Source: Acidobacteriota bacterium (GTDB lineage Bacteria; Acidobacteriota; Blastocatellia; Chloracidobacteriales; Chloracidobacteriaceae). From it: 64,000 nucleotides of DNA. The notes under the pieces are model-generated. The model was not told where the DNA came from, searched no databases, and worked only from the letters and a program-made list of their open reading frames with translations. The DNA lies in NCBI GenBank assembly GCA_016208495.1, contig JACQXX010000091.1:62001-126000 (forward strand), written 5' to 3'. Positions 17,176-27,500 of this stretch are shown here, in pieces (within the stretch, counting starts at the first letter, position 1; each line of letters begins with the position of its first letter). The position numbers and the translations under genes are program-made.

Positions 17176-17530
17176 TCATACCAGTTTGTAGTCAGTAGTC
17201 AGTAGTTCAATTAAGTCTATTTGATTGAACTTTTTGACTGTTTTCTAACGCGAGGACTCTATTCCAAAATGGCATGAAGCGTGAAATAGCGAAGGAATAA
17301 AGTCGAAACAACCAGGCCACAATAGAAAAAGCCGCTTGAGTTTGATCAAACTCAAGCGGCTTTTTCTATTAGACAGTATCGGGGTTAAGAATGTACCAGA
17401 ATTTGAATGACTTTCACGCGGCAACCCACCCGCTCACGCAGGTGGTACTGACTTGATGCCATCTCTTCCTCGTTCCTGGTGATTTATCTCCAATCGTGTC
17501 TATTGGTCATTTCGCTGCTTCGCCCGTTCA
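17176..17530. other. Convergent intergenic region
   Basis: This separates two convergent genes. It contains a few GTAGTCA heptamers at about 17187-17205, a 50-bp perfect palindrome (annotated separately) and no gene. A weak GCGAAATA-type word occurs at about 17282-17295. Confidence 0.6.
17321..17370. terminator. Bidirectional terminator: 50-bp perfect palindrome
   Basis: From AATAG to CTATT the sequence is its own reverse complement over 50 bases. It includes GCCGCTTGAGTTTGATCAAA with flanking A5 and T5. It can terminate transcription in both directions between the convergent secreted-protein and metalloprotease genes. Confidence 0.85.
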
Positions 17531-20080
17531 CTAATTCTTCGGATTGAGAATTTCGTCAATTTCGCGGCGACAATCCTGCAAATGGGCTGAAGCCATTGGA
17601 TCAAAATTATTGTTGTCAGCCGCAATGCTCAATTTGTTGGCCAGTTTCGCCAGTTTGAGACGCATCACGCTCCGGAAATCAGTTCCTCGGGTGCTTGGAT
17701 TGATGAGACCGGCAAACTCGGCTGGGACACCTGGCGGAACCTGGGCTGGTTTTTCGGCTTTCGCAAGCTGAGTTTTGATGTATTCAAGATAGGACCGCTG
17801 TAAATTTCGCCGATAGGGGTCAATTGAAGTCACTCCAGAACCAGCTTCAAATTCTTTCCAGAGACCAGCCTGAACATCATCCACAAATTCCAGTGGTGAA
17901 TAGGCTTTGTCGCCTTCCAGAACTTCAGCATCCAGAAGCAGTTTAAAGCGGGTTGGGCTCAGCAACGATTCAAGCAATCCCCGTTGCTGGTTCATGGCCT
18001 GATCCGCCACACCGACAAAACTGATGCGGTTGGCAATACCGGGTTGAACAAATTTCCTGGGCGCCACAAACGCATTCTCCAGCAGGAATTGAACGGCCTG
18101 TTTCTGGCGTTCTTTTGGCACGCGAGCAAATTCTTCCCGTTCAGTATTGCCCAGGTTCCGGGTCTCAACCACACCACCGACCATTTTCACCACCGACCCG
18201 AACCAGAGCTGACGCACAGTCATCATCCAGTTATAGGTGTCTTTGAGCACCGCATAATCTTCGCCCGGTTTGGCCGTGGCATTCACGATCATATCGGCCA
18301 CCCGCTCCATGTTTTTCAGGCCCAGCGTGGTCGCTTCGATGGGGTCATCACCGATGTTTTCGGTTTTGACCATCGGATCAACCTGGGACGGACCATCCTC
18401 TCCACCAAAACGAACCAGTGGGTCGGTCACTTGGCGGGCGGAAATTTTATCGAGCGTTGCCTTTTCGGCATCGGGCGTGGTGGCCGTCGGAATCGGCGAA
18501 TAGCCCCATTCGATGGCAAATTTGTCATAGGGGCCAATCAGCGGAATCAGCCGTTTGATTTTGTCTTCCGGCTGGGCGACGTAGTTCATCCGACCATAAG
18601 CCATAATCGAGGCCGTGGACCCGTTTTTATCGGTAAACGCCGGGTCACGTAATTGCTTGATGGTGTAGGCGGAACTGGCTTTGTGGTTATGACGCAGGCC
18701 GAGGGTGTGGCCGACTTCGTGGGCGGTGACATAGCGAACTGCCTCGCCCATCACCGTTTCAGGCAACGGGAATTTCTGGGCCCGTGGATCATTTGGTGCA
18801 CACAACACAAAATAGTATTTCTGGAAAATCTTGAGCAAATCCTGCCAGAAAATAATGTGGGCCGAGATGATTTCGCCGCTTCGTGGATCGTGGACATTGG
18901 GCCCCATCGCGTTTTCAACCCGCTGGGCTGCCCAGCGAATTACCGAATAGCGGGCATCCTCGGGGTCCCAGTTAGGGTCTTCAGCTTTGGTTGGCGCGTC
19001 CTTGCACAAAATGGCATTTTTAAACCCGGCGGCTTCAAAGGCCACATTCCAGTCTTCAACGCCCTGTTTCATATAGGCGCGCCATTGCTGGGGCACTTCG
19101 CGGGCGATGTAGTACACAATCGGCTTGACCGGTTCGGACAGGGCGGCCTTTGGATCTTTCTTTTCCAGGCGATAGCGGGTGATAAAGCGCCGCAACAACA
19201 CCTGATTCTGATCATTGGCGTAATCTTCAAACCCTTCGGTGAAATAGCCGACGCGTGGGTCCACATACCGGCCCATCATTGGCTTTTCGGGCAGCAGCAC
19301 CAGGCTGTAGTGAACCAGAATTGAAATGCTGCGAATGTCACCTGGAATCTGAGCCGGAGGCGGGGCATTTGGGTTGGGGCTCGGGTTGGATGGAGGTCCA
19401 AGTGAGTAGGTAATCATGGACCGGGTTTCAATGTTGGTGGGAAAGGGTTTGATTTCCTCAATGTAGCTGCGTGAGGAATCAACCTGTGACGGACCTGATA
19501 ACCCCAAACTTCCCAGCACGCTGACGGCTGAAAAGTCAGGTAAATCAGACGACAGCAATTTGGTGACTTCGATGACAGCGGATTTGTTTTCGCCTTCGGC
19601 TTCGACATCAAAGGTCAGAATAATCGGTTCCAGATTGGCCGCATCAACCGATTCCTGAATCGCGCTTTTACCATCAGCCCGCTTGTCATATGACACGTTG
19701 CGAAGCTGAATTTTGTTGTTGCGTCGTTCCCATTTGACGACGCGATATCCGACTGGAAAGCCTCCAAATTCAATCCCGGCTGGGACTTTGGCGACTTCGG
19801 TGTTCCAGAGCATCACTTTACCATACAGGGCTTCTGGGAGTTCAAAATAGGTTTTTTCTCCAACTTGATGAATGGTAAACAAACCAGGTTTTGACTTGGC
19901 CTGATCGGTAATGACTTCTTTATAGGGTTTGGGGCCGGATGGTTTTTCCTTTCCCGGCATCTGGCCCGGTCCCGGTGGCATCCCTTCCGGGATTTGAGCA
20001 TGGACGGAAGCGGTCAAACACAACACCGCTCCCAAAATGAGAGTCAGACCTCGCAAGCGAGGCGAGCACACAGGCTTCAT
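17531..20080 (-). CDS. Secreted zinc-dependent metalloprotease (DUF5117/DUF4953 family)
   Basis: An 849-residue protein with a signal peptide (RGLTLILGAVLCLTASVHAQ) and a Pro/Gly/Lys-rich spacer. A DUF5117-like beta domain follows, then a metzincin-type catalytic domain. The zinc signature HEVGHTLGLRHNHKA is complete: H454, E455, H458 and H464. A met-turn-like SIMAYGRMNYV follows. The family is common in Bacteroidetes, Acidobacteria and relatives; substrates are not known. ATG 20080 has GGAGGA six bases upstream, a strong ribosome site. Divergent from the second TetR gene across a 251-bp spacer that has a promoter for the TetR side. Confidence 0.88.
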   Translation of the reverse strand: MKPVCSPRLRGLTLILGAVLCLTASVHAQIPEGMPPGPGQMPGKEKPSGPKPYKEVITDQAKSKPGLFTIHQVGEKTYFELPEALYGKVMLWNTEVAKVPAGIEFGGFPVGYRVVKWERRNNKIQLRNVSYDKRADGKSAIQESVDAANLEPIILTFDVEAEGENKSAVIEVTKLLSSDLPDFSAVSVLGSLGLSGPSQVDSSRSYIEEIKPFPTNIETRSMITYSLGPPSNPSPNPNAPPPAQIPGDIRSISILVHYSLVLLPEKPMMGRYVDPRVGYFTEGFEDYANDQNQVLLRRFITRYRLEKKDPKAALSEPVKPIVYYIAREVPQQWRAYMKQGVEDWNVAFEAAGFKNAILCKDAPTKAEDPNWDPEDARYSVIRWAAQRVENAMGPNVHDPRSGEIISAHIIFWQDLLKIFQKYYFVLCAPNDPRAQKFPLPETVMGEAVRYVTAHEVGHTLGLRHNHKASSAYTIKQLRDPAFTDKNGSTASIMAYGRMNYVAQPEDKIKRLIPLIGPYDKFAIEWGYSPIPTATTPDAEKATLDKISARQVTDPLVRFGGEDGPSQVDPMVKTENIGDDPIEATTLGLKNMERVADMIVNATAKPGEDYAVLKDTYNWMMTVRQLWFGSVVKMVGGVVETRNLGNTEREEFARVPKERQKQAVQFLLENAFVAPRKFVQPGIANRISFVGVADQAMNQQRGLLESLLSPTRFKLLLDAEVLEGDKAYSPLEFVDDVQAGLWKEFEAGSGVTSIDPYRRNLQRSYLEYIKTQLAKAEKPAQVPPGVPAEFAGLINPSTRGTDFRSVMRLKLAKLANKLSIAADNNNFDPMASAHLQDCRREIDEILNPKN

Positions 20081-20263
20081 TCTGTTCCTCCAAAAAACTG
20101 ATTTTTTTGATTGATAGGTAAATGATGGTTGGCGGAGTGTAACGAAAAAAAAGCAATTTAGGATGCCTTTTCTTGCAAAAGACGGGGAGAATCCTCAGTT
20201 TGAGTTTCCACCAGAGGTTATCCAAACCAGAACTAGAATTTTGGGCGAAGAAAAAGAAAGTTC

Positions 20264-20292
20264 TTGACATCCAGTTTTCTTTACGGTAAATG
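20264..20292 (+). promoter_or_regulatory. Sigma-70 promoter of the second tetR gene
   Basis: TTGACA at 20264-20269, 17-bp spacer, then TAAATG at 20287-20292. The operator palindrome overlaps the -10 end and start point, so repressor binding would block transcription. Confidence 0.7.
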
Positions 20293-20307
20293 AATGAACG
20301 TTCATTC
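20292..20307. promoter_or_regulatory. TetR operator copy 1 (GAATGAACGTTCATTC)
   Basis: Perfect 16-bp palindrome 25 bp before the tetR ATG, overlapping its promoter. An identical copy precedes the SDR gene at 21001. This indicates autoregulation. Confidence 0.85.
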
Positions 20308-20331
20308 CAATAAAACCAAAGTCACTCATCT

Positions 20332-20919
20332 ATGGCTCGAAAAACTGAAATTCCCTCACCCATTGATAAAGGCGAAGCGATTTTACAGGCGGCACTCGAA
20401 CTGTTTTCTGAACGCGGTTTTCACGGCACGGCCATGCCGCTGGTGTCAGAACGGGCTGGTGTCTCGGCGGGTACCATTTACCGATACTTTGAAAGCAAGG
20501 AAGCTCTCGTCAATGCCCTGTATCAGAAGTGGAAAACCGCCTTGCTGGATCACATTTTGGATGGCTTTCCTGAACAAGCTCCATTTCGGGAGCAATTTCA
20601 TGTGTTCTGGCAACGCTACGCCAGCTTTGCCCAGGAATTCCCGATGGCCTTTCAGTTTCTGGAACTTCATCATCATTCACCTTACCTGGACGAGCGCAGC
20701 CGCCTGACCGAACAGAAAGGCCATCAACGGATGGTTGAACTCTTCCACGAAAATCAGCGTCTGCAAATCCTGAAATCATTTGAGGTTGAACTCCTGGTGG
20801 CCTTCGTCTGGGGGGCGCTTTCTGGCGTACTCAAAGCCGGGTTGAAGGGAGACTTTCCTCTGACTCAGGAAATGATTGATGCCGCCGAAGCCTGCTGCTG
20901 GGAAGCCATCCGACGCTAA
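20332..20919 (+). CDS. TetR-family transcriptional regulator (autoregulated, controls SDR)
   Basis: A 195-residue repressor with a complete N-terminal HTH: ILQAALELFSERGFHGTAMP, then LVSERAGVSAGTIYRYFESKEALVNALYQ. The C-terminal ligand domain contains FPMAFQFLELHHHSPYLDE, typical of the YcdC/AefR-like group. ATG 20332. Its own promoter carries a perfect GAATGAACGTTCATTC palindrome, and the same 16 bp lies in front of the downstream SDR gene, so the regulon can be read directly. Ligand unknown; a lipid or a carbonyl compound is plausible given the SDR target. Confidence 0.88.
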   Translation: MARKTEIPSPIDKGEAILQAALELFSERGFHGTAMPLVSERAGVSAGTIYRYFESKEALVNALYQKWKTALLDHILDGFPEQAPFREQFHVFWQRYASFAQEFPMAFQFLELHHHSPYLDERSRLTEQKGHQRMVELFHENQRLQILKSFEVELLVAFVWGALSGVLKAGLKGDFPLTQEMIDAAEACCWEAIRR

Positions 20920-20965
20920 CCCGCCGTGCTGCAATGTAGGCAAATTGAATCACCCCATCATTTAC

Positions 20966-20992
20966 CCCGAACCCCAAACCCCGAACCCTGAA
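20966..20992. repeat. Short AACCCCG/AACCCTG repeat
   Basis: Four heptamer copies of the GGGTTCA family (minus orientation) lie just before the operator of the SDR gene, at the place where its -35 box would be expected. Confidence 0.6.
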
Positions 20993-21000
20993 ATAAAATG

Positions 21001-21016
21001 GAATGAACGTTCATTC
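21001..21016. promoter_or_regulatory. TetR operator copy 2 (GAATGAACGTTCATTC)
   Basis: Same 16-bp perfect palindrome as at 20292, 28 bp before the SDR start. TAAAAT at 20994-20999 is a possible -10 box that it would overlap. Confidence 0.85.
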
Positions 21017-21043
21017 TGTGTTTATCGCTGACAAGGAGCATTT

Positions 21044-21859
21044 ATGGATCTGTATCGCAATCAAACCACTCTCATCACTGGTGCTTCCTCTGGCATCGGA
21101 GAAGCTTTCGCTCACGAACTCGCCCGCCGTGGCTCACATCTGATTCTGGTCGCTCGCACCGAAAGCAAACTCAGGCAGATGGCCGCCGAACTCTCGCAAA
21201 AGTACAGCGTGCACTGTGAAGTCATTCCGGCGGATTTGATCCAGGCTGGCGCAGCCAAAATGGTATACCAGGAAACCCAAAAGCGTGGGCTGACGGTCAA
21301 TATCCTGATCAACAATGCCGGTTTTGGCACCTACGGGCCATTTGACACGCTTGACCCACACCGTGACCACGACGAGGTGATGCTCAACGTGACTTCGGTC
21401 GTAGACCTGACCCATCAGTTTTTACCCGACATGGTGCGCCGCAAGTCAGGCGGCATTATCAATGTTGCTTCGACCGCTGCTTTTCAGCCGTTGCCCTACA
21501 TGGCGGTGTATGGCGCCACCAAATCGTTTGTTGTGTCGTTGAGCGAAGCACTCTGGGCCGAATATCGGAATCAAGGTGTGAGGGTGATGGCCCTGTGCCC
21601 TGGTGCGACGGAAACACCGTTTTTTGATGTCGTCGGGGCCTCTGAACCTGCCGTCGGAATCAAAGAAACGCCCGAAAAAGTGGTGAGAGTCGGTTTGAAA
21701 GCATTTGAACAGGGCCGATGTTTTGTGGTTTCCGGAATGGCCAATTATCTGCTGTCGCTCACGTCCAGGTTTACACCGCGCTCGGTGACGGCTTTGATTG
21801 CCCAGCAGTTCTTGAAGCCGAAACGTCGGGCGACCAAAACCGCTTCGACGCGGGCATAG
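21044..21859 (+). CDS. Short-chain dehydrogenase/reductase (classical SDR)
   Basis: NAD(P)-dependent oxidoreductase of 271 residues. It has the nucleotide-binding TGASSGIG at 12-19, NNAG at 90-93 and the catalytic triad S143, Y156, K160 (MAVYGATKSF). LVARTESKL after the second strand, with an Arg, suggests NADPH preference. The family includes DltE/YqjQ-like reductases of acyl or keto substrates; the true substrate cannot be read. ATG 21044 has AAGGAG upstream. Expression is under the TetR operator at 21001-21016. Confidence 0.87.
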   Translation: MDLYRNQTTLITGASSGIGEAFAHELARRGSHLILVARTESKLRQMAAELSQKYSVHCEVIPADLIQAGAAKMVYQETQKRGLTVNILINNAGFGTYGPFDTLDPHRDHDEVMLNVTSVVDLTHQFLPDMVRRKSGGIINVASTAAFQPLPYMAVYGATKSFVVSLSEALWAEYRNQGVRVMALCPGATETPFFDVVGASEPAVGIKETPEKVVRVGLKAFEQGRCFVVSGMANYLLSLTSRFTPRSVTALIAQQFLKPKRRATKTASTRA

Positions 21860-21871
21860 ATGTTTAGAATA

Positions 21872-22190
21872 AAAACCACGAAATACACGGAATACACGAA
21901 AACAATCAATTGCCAGTCATTGAAGAGTTGAACTTCTTTTGTGTATTTCGTGTGTTTCGTGGTTTATGTGGTTCAAAAGCCTGGAAGTTCTCTGGGCTTA
22001 CAGTCATAAGCGCCAGGATAAGGGAACAGAGCCCGATCTGGACAAGGGGACAAAGAGACACGGAGACAAGGAGACAAGGAGACAAGGAGACAGATTGAAT
22101 TGCCTCATTCCTCCTCTCCCAACCGGAGTTCATTCAATCGTACACACTCCATGGAATTGTCTCCATGTCTCCTCATCTCCGTGTCTCAAA
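21872..22190. repeat. Two inverted repeat elements (ACACGAAAT and GACAAGGA words)
   Basis: First unit: AACCACGAAATACACGG-type words (about 21872-21902) face TGTATTTCGTG-type words (about 21938-21968). Second unit: GAGACAAGGA-type words (about 22046-22092) face TGTCTCC/GTGTCTC copies (about 22155-22190). These fill the gap between the SDR gene and the amidase pseudogene; nothing else is seen there. Confidence 0.75.
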
Positions 22191-22226
22191 CAGGCTCAAA
22201 TTTCCTTATCCTGGCGCCTATGGGGG

Positions 22227-23633
22227 TTACAATGGTGGGCGCTGATAACCTCCGCCAGCGGTTTCGAGTACTTTCGCGACGGCCAGCACTTTTTCCTCTT
22301 CAAATGGTCTTCCGACGATCTGAACCCCAATCGGAAGACCTTCCGGCGACTTGCCGCAAGGCACAACAACACTCGGAAGTCCAAGCACATTATAGGTTTG
22401 GGCGTAGGTGAATGCCTGCAGGTAGTCAATCTTGTGCTGGTTGATCTCAAAGTTTTCTGTTTGCGTGTGTGGAAACGCTGGTATGGCCGCCACCGGACAC
22501 AGCAGCACACCATTGTCACCCAGTTCATTGAGGACCGACCTTCGCAGCCTATCGCGTTCGATCCAGACAGTCAGGAACTGCTCAAACGACATTGGCTGAA
22601 TGACGTGCAGTAACCCTTTCATCAAGGGGCCCATCAGGTCTTCTTTGCCTTCATACATTTTGAGCAGCAACGGCACGGATGACTGGCCAAGGAAATAAAA
22701 CCACAACTCAAAGCCGCGCTCGACACCTGCCGGTTTGTGGTGAACTGTCTCAAAGCCCTGTTCACCGAGCAGCGCTGCCGCATGTTCAATCGAAGCCGCC
22801 GTTTCAGGCGTGACTGGGGTGACTCCATCGGATGAATACCACATCACTTTCAAGCTACGGTTCACCGGAGTATCACCTGTACGAGACGACAGAGGAACCG
22901 TCGCCGGATCCTGCGGATCGGTTTCAGTCATAATCTGAAACAACACGGAGAGATCATCAATTTGACGTGCCATGGGGCCGGCGGAAAACCCAAGCGACAT
23001 CGGCCCCACAACGGTTGGGAAATGACCAAGGCTTGAAATTCGACCTGGTGTTGGATTGAGCCCAACGATGCCGCAAAAATGAGATGGGACACGAATCGAA
23101 CCTCCTAAATCTGAGCCGAGCCCAATCGGGGAGCATCCGGAAGCAATCGCCGCCGCTTCACCGCCGCTGGAGCCGCCAGGAACTCGACTCAGATCCTAGG
23201 GATTGCTGGTCCGGCCAAAAACAAGATTTTCGCTTCGGTAATCAAGTCCACATTCCGGGACATTGGTTTTTCCCAGAATAACCGCGCCGGCACGTTTGAC
23301 AGCGGTCACGACTGGGGCATCAGTCGTTGCCACCAGTGTTTCCCGTACCTTAGAGCCGGTAACGGTCCGCACACCGGCCAGGTCAAACACATCTTTGATC
23401 GAGATCGGCACACCGTGTAACGGGCCGAGTTGGTTGCCTTGAGCCAGGTGCTGATCGGCCAGTCGAGCCTGGTGGAGTGCCTGTTCGGCAAATACTTCGG
23501 TAAAGGCGTTGAGTTTTGGGTTAACGGTTTCAATGCGGCGTAGATGAGCGGTGACAACTTCTTCGGAAGAAACATCTTTGGCCTGGATGGCCTGCGCCAG
23601 CTCCCTGGCGGATGCGAAGATAAGCTGGTCCAT
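22227..23633 (-). pseudogene. Amidase (amidase-signature family) interrupted by an in-frame TAG
   Basis: Amidase-signature enzyme that would hydrolyse an amide. Reading from ATG 23633 (AGGAG seven bases upstream), the first 145 residues include the catalytic-lysine motif GVPISIKDVFD and end at ...VFGRTSNP. A TAG at 23196-23198 replaces residue 146. The same frame then continues without a shift: DLSRVPGGSSGGEAAA and GSDLGGSIRVPS carry the cis-Ser and nucleophile-Ser motifs, and the protein runs to a normal end (468 codons in all). One substitution in a Trp or Tyr codon explains it. The cause could be a recent mutation, natural read-through or a sequencing error; the rest of the gene looks undecayed. 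An ATG at 23009 could restart translation but would lack Lys and both Ser. Confidence 0.85.
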
Positions 23634-23876
23634 GAGAAAACTCCTGGTGAATGTGAGTAGTATGGTTGCGAACCGGAAATGGGAAGATGGAGAAAGAAAC
23701 AAGAAGTTTGTTTGGTGATTGACGCTGCTTATACAAGAGTACACTGCTATTTGGATGACCAGTCAGCCAATTTTGTGAAAGGCATGATTGGTTGTATTGG
23801 CAACAGGAAGCTATGCTAGATTCAGCAGGTTGTGTGAATCCGATAGTTTTGACCATCCCAATTCTTACTGAATTTT

Positions 23877-24386
23877 ATGATTGAAATTTTGATTTCCCGC
23901 TTCCGTCGCTGGTTTGAGTATGAACAGGACAGCCACACCCGCGTGCTGGCTTCGCTTGAAGCCGTCCCGGCGGCATTGCGCTCTGCCGATGGCTTTCAGC
24001 AGGCGCTGGACCTGATGGGGCACATTGTCGCTGCCCGGAGAATCTGGCTCTATCGGTTAGGAGCGTTGCAGGAAAAGCCCGTGGTTTTCCCCAAAAACGT
24101 GACGCTCGACGAACTTCCTGCCCAGTTCGAAGCCACGCACGCGGCGTGGTCCGATTACCTGAACTCGGTGACCGACGACGATCTGGTGAAAACCTTTGAA
24201 TACCAGAGTTTGGACGGCAAACCCTTTCGGAACACCGTCGAAGACATTCTGGCGCAGCTTTTTGGGCATTCGTGGTATCACCGGGGTCAGATTGCCTCGC
24301 GGATCAAAGCGATTGGCGGCACGCCAGCGGTGACGGATTTGGTGTTCTGGTCACGGGAATTGATTGAAGAACCAACTGTTGAATGA
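23877..24386 (+). CDS. DinB-family (DUF664-like) protein
   Basis: A 169-residue four-helix-bundle protein of the DinB/YfiT superfamily. Its metal-binding histidines appear in DLMGHIVAARR and LFGHSWYHRGQIA. Members include thiol-dependent transferases using bacillithiol or mycothiol and proteins of unknown role; this one cannot be placed further. ATG 23877 lacks a strong ribosome site. It stands alone, convergent with tssM, with a hairpin in the 127-bp gap. Confidence 0.8.
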   Translation: MIEILISRFRRWFEYEQDSHTRVLASLEAVPAALRSADGFQQALDLMGHIVAARRIWLYRLGALQEKPVVFPKNVTLDELPAQFEATHAAWSDYLNSVTDDDLVKTFEYQSLDGKPFRNTVEDILAQLFGHSWYHRGQIASRIKAIGGTPAVTDLVFWSRELIEEPTVE

Positions 24387-24414
24387 CATTTGAAGCCGCT
24401 TTGTATTTTGACTT

Positions 24415-24493
24415 TTTCGTGTCGTTCGTGTGTCTCGTGGTTAAAATGTCTGGATATGCCCTTGGAGTGCGGCGGCTTGACGCTGCACTCCAA
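24415..24493. repeat. Repeat words and GGCTTGAC hairpin between dinB and tssM
   Basis: TTCGTGTGTCTCGTGG-type words at about 24415-24440 belong to the ACACGAAAT family. At 24462-24493, TTGGAGTGC and GCACTCCAA pair around CGGCGGCTTGAC... This is the second copy of the GGCTTGAC-centred hairpin family and could end either convergent transcript. Confidence 0.6.
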
Positions 24494-24513
24494 TTTCTTA
24501 TGGCAAGTATTTC

Positions 24514-27500
24514 TCACCGTTCAAACAGCTCCACTGGCGGTTGAAAGCCGGCAAAAAGCTGCCGATCAAATGGATTGCCCGCTGTGGTTGTTCGCAGGAT
24601 GGCTTTTACCGTGACTGACTGGATGTTCCAGGTGAGAGAGAACTGATTGGGTCCGGCTGGCGCTGGCTTCCCGTTCTCGATGAGTTGGAAAATACCCCAT
24701 TCTCCAGGAAATGCCATTTCCTGTGTGGCACCACCTGGGACCGTTACTGTCAGCCGTGCTCCGGTGGGGCTTCCGCTTTTGGCCGGCCAGGTCAATTTCC
24801 CCGATTGAGGTGTACCCACCTGGGACTCAAGCGTGACACCATCAATCTCAAGTTTGATTTTGCCGGTTCCTGAAGGCTGCAAGGTGAGTTCGTAGGCAAT
24901 TTCCGGTGTCCGCCCACCAGTCGAAAACAGGGTTTCCTGGAGTCGCCGGCTCTGGTTGAGAAACCCAACAAAGGTTGGCGTAACCCGCACGGCCCCGGCT
25001 GGCTTGAGTTTCCATTCGCCATTGGCATCTTCAAATGAACCTGCCAGCCGATCCCTGACAAATGATGCGAGCAACCCATCTTGAGGGTTCAAAAATCGGG
25101 CCACTTCGGTGAGCGGGGCACCTCCGTCATTTGTAAACGGATATCCAGCTCTGAGCCTGTCGGCTTGCGGATATAATTGTTGATTCCAAAGGACTGACAA
25201 TTCCTGTCCGTTGGTGCCATAGAGGAGTGCCCGGAGGTTCCCAAGCGGCTGATACAGCAAACCCGCGATGATTTTCGTCGAGTCGGTTCGAAAGGTCTCG
25301 GTCACTTTGGTCACCCCGGCTTCGGCTTTGAGCAGCCCCAGGTCATCTTTCCCGGTCAACAGGGTTCGGGACGCCTGATTCAACTGGTCATTGGGCGTAA
25401 TCTGCAAGGTATCAAGAACTGACCGAAGCGCCACCCGATACTGGGAAACCGGCGTTCCATCATTTCCAATATTCGTGTTTAAAAAGAGCAGCAATGGAGC
25501 AAATTCGCGCTCAACCTCGGTGGTGGCAGGTTTTTTCTGGGTTGATAGCTTGCCTTTCACCCACTGGATCAGACCTCCAACCCCGATATTTGCGGGTTGT
25601 ACCTGCCGACTGACTTCGGTAAGGAGCACCACCAGTGGAGATTCCGGTTCAGCCAGGATGGTCAGGAGTTCAATCGCTTCTTCACGGGTTTTGAATGGCC
25701 TGACCTGGGTATTTTTTAAGAAACGCTGCCAGTGAGCGGTGTATTCACGGAAATACATTTCCCGCAATCGGGTGACGTCAATGCTGGCGCCTCGGAGGTT
25801 GGTTCCCGTTTCACCCATCACCCAGTCACTTTTCGCCAGTTCCAGGGCGGCTGTTTCCAAACCGTCGGCGGCATAATCGCGGTATCCTTCGAGCGTAAAA
25901 CTCCCAGGAACACTATAGTCGCCCTGCAGGACACCTGAACCACGACCGGCCAGAATGGTTTCCAGGGTGACAGCCGGAACTTTGGCGTCAATTTCAGAAA
26001 TGAATTGTTTGTAAAATCGGCTCACTGCCGGGTAGGCCAGCAACCGTTGCCGGACCTCACGAATAAGAAGTTCATCCGCTTTCAAATGCGGGGATTCCAG
26101 ATCGGTGGCGTGCAGGGCATAAAATTCAAGTTGTTTGAGGGCCAGGGCCTGTCCCTCAGCCGGAACAACGTCCTTCCAGTAGGGTGACAGTTGATAGTAC
26201 AGGAAGGTTCCCTTGGCCCGGTCAGGCTGAGAGAGCATCAAATAGGTTTTCAACCGGTCGTATTGCTGGCTCAGATAGGCTTCATCCGTATTTGGCTTGG
26301 ATTCAGCCGCAAACGTGCGCAAATCTGATTCCAGTTGTATAAACACCGGGCGACAAAACGATTGCTGGAGCGCATCGAAATACACACGACGTCCAGCTGA
26401 TGCAATGTCGTCACCCACGTAAAGGCCACTTTGCATCAGCCAGGGCCGACCAGTCTGGTCATGGGCATCCGCTGTTGTCAGGCTTTGCCGGAGCGTTTCA
26501 AGCGCGTCTAACTGAGTCAATTGAAAATTTTTCGAAGCCGCTTCCGAATCGCCTGCCAGTTGAAGTGGTTGTAATTGTGTGACCCGAACTGATCGGGCTT
26601 CAACCTCCTCTACATACTCTCGGTTGAGCAAAAACGAATTGGTAAGCCCGGCTAAAAAGAGAACCAATGTCAGCACAATGGCACTGGCAATCGCTGGTTT
26701 CGCATAGCGGGGCAGCGTGGTTTGGGGTTGGAAAAAGGCCGCTAAATCTTTATCAGCCAGCAGGACTTCCTTAAAGAATTCTTCGCCGAAATATCGTGCT
26801 CCCAGTTTCCGTTGATTGATAGCGGCAACCGGTTCATTGTTGTCGGGGTCCGCATCCAAACGAGGCTCGTCTGTGGAGCGTGGTTCTGGCTGGCCCTCAC
26901 CAGGTTGATACCCGGTGAAATAGAACCCTCGAACCCAGGGTGATTGCCGGAAACTGCTTGGACGAAACAGAATGTTGTAAAACAGGCCCAGCTTTTGCCG
27001 AATTTCATAAAACCGGATTGGAAATTCATAGATCAGAAGCTGATCCTGGGGGGTGGTTGCCGTACTTAACCGCAGTAATCGCCGACGCATCAACGCTTCA
27101 TACAAATACCCGAATTCGGTATCAAAAAGTGCATACCCGGTGGTTCGTTGTTCAAGCGGAATGGTTGCGCCCCAGACCTGACCGCGTTCAATGCCATCAT
27201 AGTCCCCAAAGAATTCAGCAAACCCATCCAGCGTATCCGAATGCGAAAAAACCAGATAGATGGGGAACAAATGTCCCCACCACTGAAGGCATTCATCGAG
27301 CCGGGCGCGTAAAATTTTCGCTTCTTGCTCAATGTCCGATTCGGCAAGCGAGCACAAACGACTGGCATCCGCCACAATTACCAGTCCATCAACCGGGCGT
27401 GCTTCACGATACTCACCCAACTGCTGGCACCAATGTTTCCAGGCTGCATTTCGAACCGTATCCGCCACCAGATGGCCGGGAAGGTCAAGATAGACGGCTG

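Noticed and set aside
18653-19324. Long plus-strand open frame of 223 codons (also 17984-18652)
   Set aside because: Shadow on the opposite strand of the well-supported metalloprotease gene.
22227-23009. Short amidase as an independent gene
   Set aside because: The frame continues upstream past one TAG with all family motifs, so it is one interrupted gene.
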